Position numbers and translations under genes: made by a program. Positions 3,972 to 7,016 of a stretch of 7,016 bases of DNA are shown in pieces. How positions within the stretch are numbered: the first letter of the stretch is position 1; each line of letters begins with the position of its first letter. The stretch is from JBDNDK01 sp046719185 (lineage in GTDB: Bacteria > Armatimonadota > UBA5829). Under the pieces are notes generated by a model. It had not been told where the DNA came from and did no database searches. It saw only the letters and a program-made list of their open reading frames with translations. Location of the stretch: NCBI GenBank assembly GCA_046719185.1, contig JBDNDK010000129.1:1-7016 (forward strand), given 5' to 3'.

Positions 3972-6575
3972 TTATTTTCCGCTCAATGTTTTCCGATACA
4001 CCTTATCCATTCCAACAAGGGGCACCCCTGTAGATCGAGATGTCTCTACAGTGAGAGATCTCAAGTCTTCTGGCTCAAGATTGTGAACATTTGTTTTGCC
4101 ACAACATCTTGCCAGAATGGATGCTTCCATTAGTAAGGAAGCAATAAACCGAGATAATCTAACAGAGCCGTTGTCCTCATCGACCGAGCTGGAGCTTTCA
4201 AATCCACTCTCTACGGCAATTATGGCGGAAGTGCCAATTATTACTGCATTAGCACCAAGTGCAAGGCACCTTGCAACATCTGCACCATTGCGGATACCGC
4301 CAAAATAGATTAGTTCAATGTCTTCTTCTCTGTTGATAGCTCTTAAAGTTTCAACAGCTTCAGCAAGAACATCGATTTTTGGATAAATTCTTTCTTCAGG
4401 CCATATAGCACCTTTTTCATTCTCAATTGGTTCAACAGCAGATATAACAGCAAAATCCAAACCTGCAATTACTGCAGCTTGAATGTTTTCTCCGACATTC
4501 TTAGGACCAATTGTTACACCTACTGGAATACCAGACATTACCTCCTTATAACTATCCATACAACTTTTTAGAGAATGTGCATCAAGAGGTTTGTTGAAAT
4601 CATCTGGTTCTAGTTCAACAGCATTTGTTTTAGATAACTTGGCAGGTGTCTTATCAATGCTAACAACTCTAATTATATTAATAGCATTATCAGGAACATC
4701 AATACCATCAAGCACTCTTATAGATGCTTTAGATTTTGAAACTCCTTCAAATAATGCGGTTTTAGTTGTGTCAGATAGCATCTCATAATTCATTCCACCT
4801 ACAACAATTGGCACACTTATATGCATTGGCATTTTGCTTTCTGCTCCAATTGTTGTCTCTGTACTGCATTTCTCTCTGTATGGGTCAATAACCAGTCTAG
4901 TTAAATTAGCTGGTAAAAATATCAAATCATCAAAAGATGCTTTGTTTTTTTTATTGTTATTGTTTTTACCATTTGATAGTTTTTGAGAAAGGAAAGATAA
5001 CACTTCTGGTTCATCTTTTCCAATATCTCTTGCAAGATGATATATCTCTTCTCTTGATTTTCTACTGTATGTTGTTGATTTTGTTTCATCATCACATCTC
5101 ATACATCTTAATGCTTCAGCTATTGCAGCTTCTTCAGAAAGACCCAATTTTACCTCTGTAAAGCTTTTTACTCTTTCTTCAGGTGACAATTCATCTTCTT
5201 TAACTGCTTTTCTTTCTTCCCAATCATAAGGAATATCAGCTCTATCAATTCTAATATCTCTGATTTTTGGTTGCCAATTTCCAGTTACTTTGACACCATC
5301 AAGATATTCTTTTACACTCCAAGCTGCTTTATGACCTGAAGCAACTGCTCTTATAACAGTTGATGTACCATAAGCAGCATCACCAGCCGCAAATATCCAG
5401 TTGACAGATGTTTGTAGGGTTTCTGTATTTGTCTTATATAGTCTGTTTGGTAAGACTTCTATTCCATCTTCATCAGAATGTGAGAATATAGCATATTGAC
5501 CTACAGAAGCGATTATTGTGTCTAGTTCTAATTCTTCAGTATTAAAAAAATTGAATTCAGGAGAAAACTTTCCTTCTGAGTTAAATACCGATGTGCATTC
5601 TGCAAATTTCATTCCTGTTACTTTTTCATCACCCAAAATCTCAATGGGACCCCATCCGCAATGGAAAATAATATTTTCATCTAATGCTTCTTTAATTTCC
5701 CATTCATGAGCAGGCATTTCATCTCTCTGTTCTAGGCAAAACAAGTGTACATTTTTTGCACCAAGCCTTAATGCTGTTCTTGCAGTATCCATAGCAACAT
5801 CACCACCACCGATTACTGCAATGTTCTTTCCAATCTGGAATTTATTGCCTAGTTTTACTTTTCTTAAAAAGTCTATGCCTAGCATTATGCCTTTTTTTGA
5901 ATTAGTATCAATAACTGATGATTTATTATCTCTATCAAAGATAGTGAGTGGTCTGCAACCATGTGCACCAGTTGCTAAAATTACTGCTTTGTAGCCATCT
6001 TTTTTTAGTTCATTAAGAGATAAGTCTTCACCTAGGGTTTTGTTAGTTATGATATTTACACCAAGTTTTGTTAGATATTCAATATCATAATCTAGAATAT
6101 CCTGAGGCAGTCTGTAGTCCGGAATACCAAATCTCATCATACCGCCAGCTTTAGGAAGACTTTCAAAAACAGTAACTTCAAAGCCATCTCTTGTTAAATC
6201 TGATGCAGCAGTTAACCCAGCCGGACCTGAGCCAATAACAGCAACTTTTTCACTTCTGGTAATAACAGCCTTTTTAGGCCATTTTTTTCTTGTTTCTCTA
6301 TCTTTATCAGCAAGAAATCTTTTTAATGCTCTTATTGCAACTGGTTCATCACTTTCTCCTCTTCTGCATCTTCCTTCACATTCATGGTCACATACTCTTC
6401 CACAAATACTAGGAAATGGATTTTCTTCTCTAATAATATCTAGAGCTTTACTCATTTGCCCATTTGCAAGTAGAGCTATATATGATGAAACATCAGTTCC
6501 TGCAGGGCATGCCCTCTGACAACATGTCAGGATAGGCGAATCATCTAATGGGAATTCAGTATATTTAATTTTCAT
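3972..6575 (-). CDS. Fusion: GltD-like NADPH/FAD/Fe-S oxidoreductase + divergent glutamate synthase FMN-domain (GlxD/MgsC-like)
   Basis: An 867-residue two-part protein. Residues 1-90 are the Fe-S domain of GltD and dihydropyrimidine dehydrogenase relatives (CQRACPAG at 19-26; cysteines 58, 62, 66 and 70). Residues 110-425 are the FAD/NAD(P)H reductase: VAVIGSGPAG at 111-120, GGMMRFGIPDYRLP at 144-157, second dinucleotide fold IAVIGGGDVAMDTA at 252-265, AAGDA at 396-400. EALRCMRC at 487-494 closes that module. A Lys/Asn linker (about 535-545) leads to a module like the FMN barrel of glutamate synthase: FDDLIFLPANLTR at 548-560, YREKC at 566-570, and the phosphate-binding GGIRNGADVARCLALGAN at 759-776. 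The ending (CGKTNVHNLEPEDLRSLTVE) resembles GlxD/MgsC. The barrel is about 100 residues short, lacks the GGTGA-type loop, and has SGFESSSSVDEDNGS (790-804) where Fe-S cysteines normally lie. The likely role is feeding NADPH electrons to the neighbouring glutamate synthase; whether the second barrel is catalytic is doubtful. AGGAG lies 7 bases before the ATG. Confidence 0.9.
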   Translation of the reverse strand: MKIKYTEFPLDDSPILTCCQRACPAGTDVSSYIALLANGQMSKALDIIREENPFPSICGRVCDHECEGRCRRGESDEPVAIRALKRFLADKDRETRKKWPKKAVITRSEKVAVIGSGPAGLTAASDLTRDGFEVTVFESLPKAGGMMRFGIPDYRLPQDILDYDIEYLTKLGVNIITNKTLGEDLSLNELKKDGYKAVILATGAHGCRPLTIFDRDNKSSVIDTNSKKGIMLGIDFLRKVKLGNKFQIGKNIAVIGGGDVAMDTARTALRLGAKNVHLFCLEQRDEMPAHEWEIKEALDENIIFHCGWGPIEILGDEKVTGMKFAECTSVFNSEGKFSPEFNFFNTEELELDTIIASVGQYAIFSHSDEDGIEVLPNRLYKTNTETLQTSVNWIFAAGDAAYGTSTVIRAVASGHKAAWSVKEYLDGVKVTGNWQPKIRDIRIDRADIPYDWEERKAVKEDELSPEERVKSFTEVKLGLSEEAAIAEALRCMRCDDETKSTTYSRKSREEIYHLARDIGKDEPEVLSFLSQKLSNGKNNNNKKNKASFDDLIFLPANLTRLVIDPYREKCSTETTIGAESKMPMHISVPIVVGGMNYEMLSDTTKTALFEGVSKSKASIRVLDGIDVPDNAINIIRVVSIDKTPAKLSKTNAVELEPDDFNKPLDAHSLKSCMDSYKEVMSGIPVGVTIGPKNVGENIQAAVIAGLDFAVISAVEPIENEKGAIWPEERIYPKIDVLAEAVETLRAINREEDIELIYFGGIRNGADVARCLALGANAVIIGTSAIIAVESGFESSSSVDEDNGSVRLSRFIASLLMEASILARCCGKTNVHNLEPEDLRSLTVETSRSTGVPLVGMDKVYRKTLSGK
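4945..4952 (-). other. A8 homopolymer at the junction of the fusion protein's two modules
   Basis: In the coding (minus) strand the codons AAT AAA AAA AAC contain eight consecutive A inside the Lys/Asn linker between the reductase and FMN-domain modules. Adding or losing one A by polymerase slippage brings TGA within about 20-30 bases in both alternative frames (I translated both). Slippage would therefore release the GltD-like half alone, at about 550 residues. The tract and the stops are seen directly; actual slippage is inference. Confidence 0.5.
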
Positions 6576-6598
6576 TATATTTCTCCTGACATTTATAT

Positions 6599-7016
6599 TT
6601 ATGCATATTGCGGTTCTCTTTCCGCTAAAGGCAAGCCTGTAATTTCAGCTGCTTGAGCTGTGTATGCAACTAAATCAGATCTATCTAGAGTTTGCACATC
6701 ACTTTTATTGCAAGCTAAAGTGATAGCTGCGATCTCAGTTGCCATTCCATTTAAGAAGCTTGCAACTCTATCTGCAGCAGAGTCTATATCCAGTCTGTTT
6801 ACAATGTCTTCTTTTTGTGTGGCTATGCCTCTTATACAGCTTCCAAGATGACATCTCATACAAGATATACAACCAGCTGCTATCAAGGCAGATGTTCCAA
6901 TTGCAACTGCATTAGCACCAAGTGCAATAGCTTTTGCAGCATCAATTCCATCTCTTATACCACCCATCAACACTATTTGCAGCTGTCCAGCTTGATCTAT
7001 ATCTTTAAGACCTTGA
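6599..7016 (-). CDS. Glutamate synthase FMN-domain protein (GltB-like), C-terminal 138 codons
   Basis: The 3' end of a gene entering from the right edge. The frame is open to base 7016, so the GTG at 6971-6973 is an internal codon and not a start. The visible part is the last third of a glutamate synthase central domain: IVLMGGIRDGIDAAKAIALG (FMN phosphate-binding strand-loop), GTSALIAAG, then CISCMRCHLGSCIRGIATQK with four cysteines in the pattern of the family's Fe-S cluster. After that come RLDIDSAADRVASFLNGM and the closing helix region ending ITGLPLAE. This domain makes glutamate from 2-oxoglutarate using ammonia channelled from a glutamine amidotransferase partner, reduced by a GltD-type subunit. 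Such a subunit lies 23 bases downstream, fused to a second copy of this same domain. The amidotransferase and GXGXG parts would be expected upstream, outside the window. A stand-alone archaeal-type subunit (or GlxD-like protein) seems more likely than one very large GltB polypeptide, but the cut-off leaves this open. Confidence 0.88.
   Translation of the reverse strand, partial: QGLKDIDQAGQLQIVLMGGIRDGIDAAKAIALGANAVAIGTSALIAAGCISCMRCHLGSCIRGIATQKEDIVNRLDIDSAADRVASFLNGMATEIAAITLACNKSDVQTLDRSDLVAYTAQAAEITGLPLAEREPQYA

Noticed and set aside
6971..6973. GTG as a gene start for the right-edge protein
   Set aside because: The frame continues upstream to the window edge and the residues after the GTG are mid-barrel sequence (LMGGIRDG), so the gene is cut by the window, not started here.
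1..7016. CRISPR arrays, tRNA or rRNA genes, insertion sequences, riboswitches
   Set aside because: No regularly spaced repeats, cloverleaf or rRNA-like segments, transposase coding or recognised riboswitch cores were seen on either strand; the intergenic regions are short and AT-rich.

Overview
The window is low-GC bacterial DNA, roughly one third G+C by eye. Two adjacent secreted proteins end in PEP-CTERM sorting signals, which are processed by exosortases and occur in diderm (Gram-negative-type) bacteria that make extracellular polysaccharide. The organism is therefore probably an AT-rich diderm. The phylum cannot be fixed from this sequence, and no exosortase gene is visible here.

Layout from left to right. 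Positions 1-273 (minus) hold the N-terminal 91 codons of a cysteine synthase, CysK, running off the left edge. A divergent AT-rich intergenic region (274-508) separates it from two plus-strand genes (509-1369 and 1489-2289). These encode paralogous exported proteins with signal peptides, a shared domain and C-terminal PEP-CTERM anchors. A strong intrinsic terminator (2314-2367) ends this pair. A second hairpin (2502-2523) serves the convergent minus-strand operon.

The minus-strand operon fills the rest of the window. In transcription order it contains: (i) the C-terminal end of a glutamate synthase FMN-domain protein that enters from the right edge (6599-7016) and keeps the Fe-S cysteine cluster; (ii) an 867-residue protein (3972-6575) joining a GltD-like, NADPH- and FAD-binding, Fe-S oxidoreductase to a second, shortened FMN-domain module that resembles GlxD/MgsC and has lost the Fe-S cysteines; (iii) a GlnT-type (type III) glutamine synthetase family enzyme (2536-3939). 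Gene spacing is 23 and 32 bases, each gap carrying a Shine-Dalgarno sequence, so this is one transcription unit.

The operon looks like a glutamine synthetase/glutamate synthase type of nitrogen-assimilation module. Its relatives include the rhizobial glx/glnT genes and the gamma-glutamylmethylamide synthetase/N-methylglutamate synthase genes of methylotrophs, so the true substrate could be ammonia or an amine. The least ordinary items are the GltD-GlxD fusion with its degenerate FMN barrel, an A8 tract exactly at its domain junction, a base-composition jump over its last ~340 bases, and the tandem PEP-CTERM paralogues with a shared upstream element.
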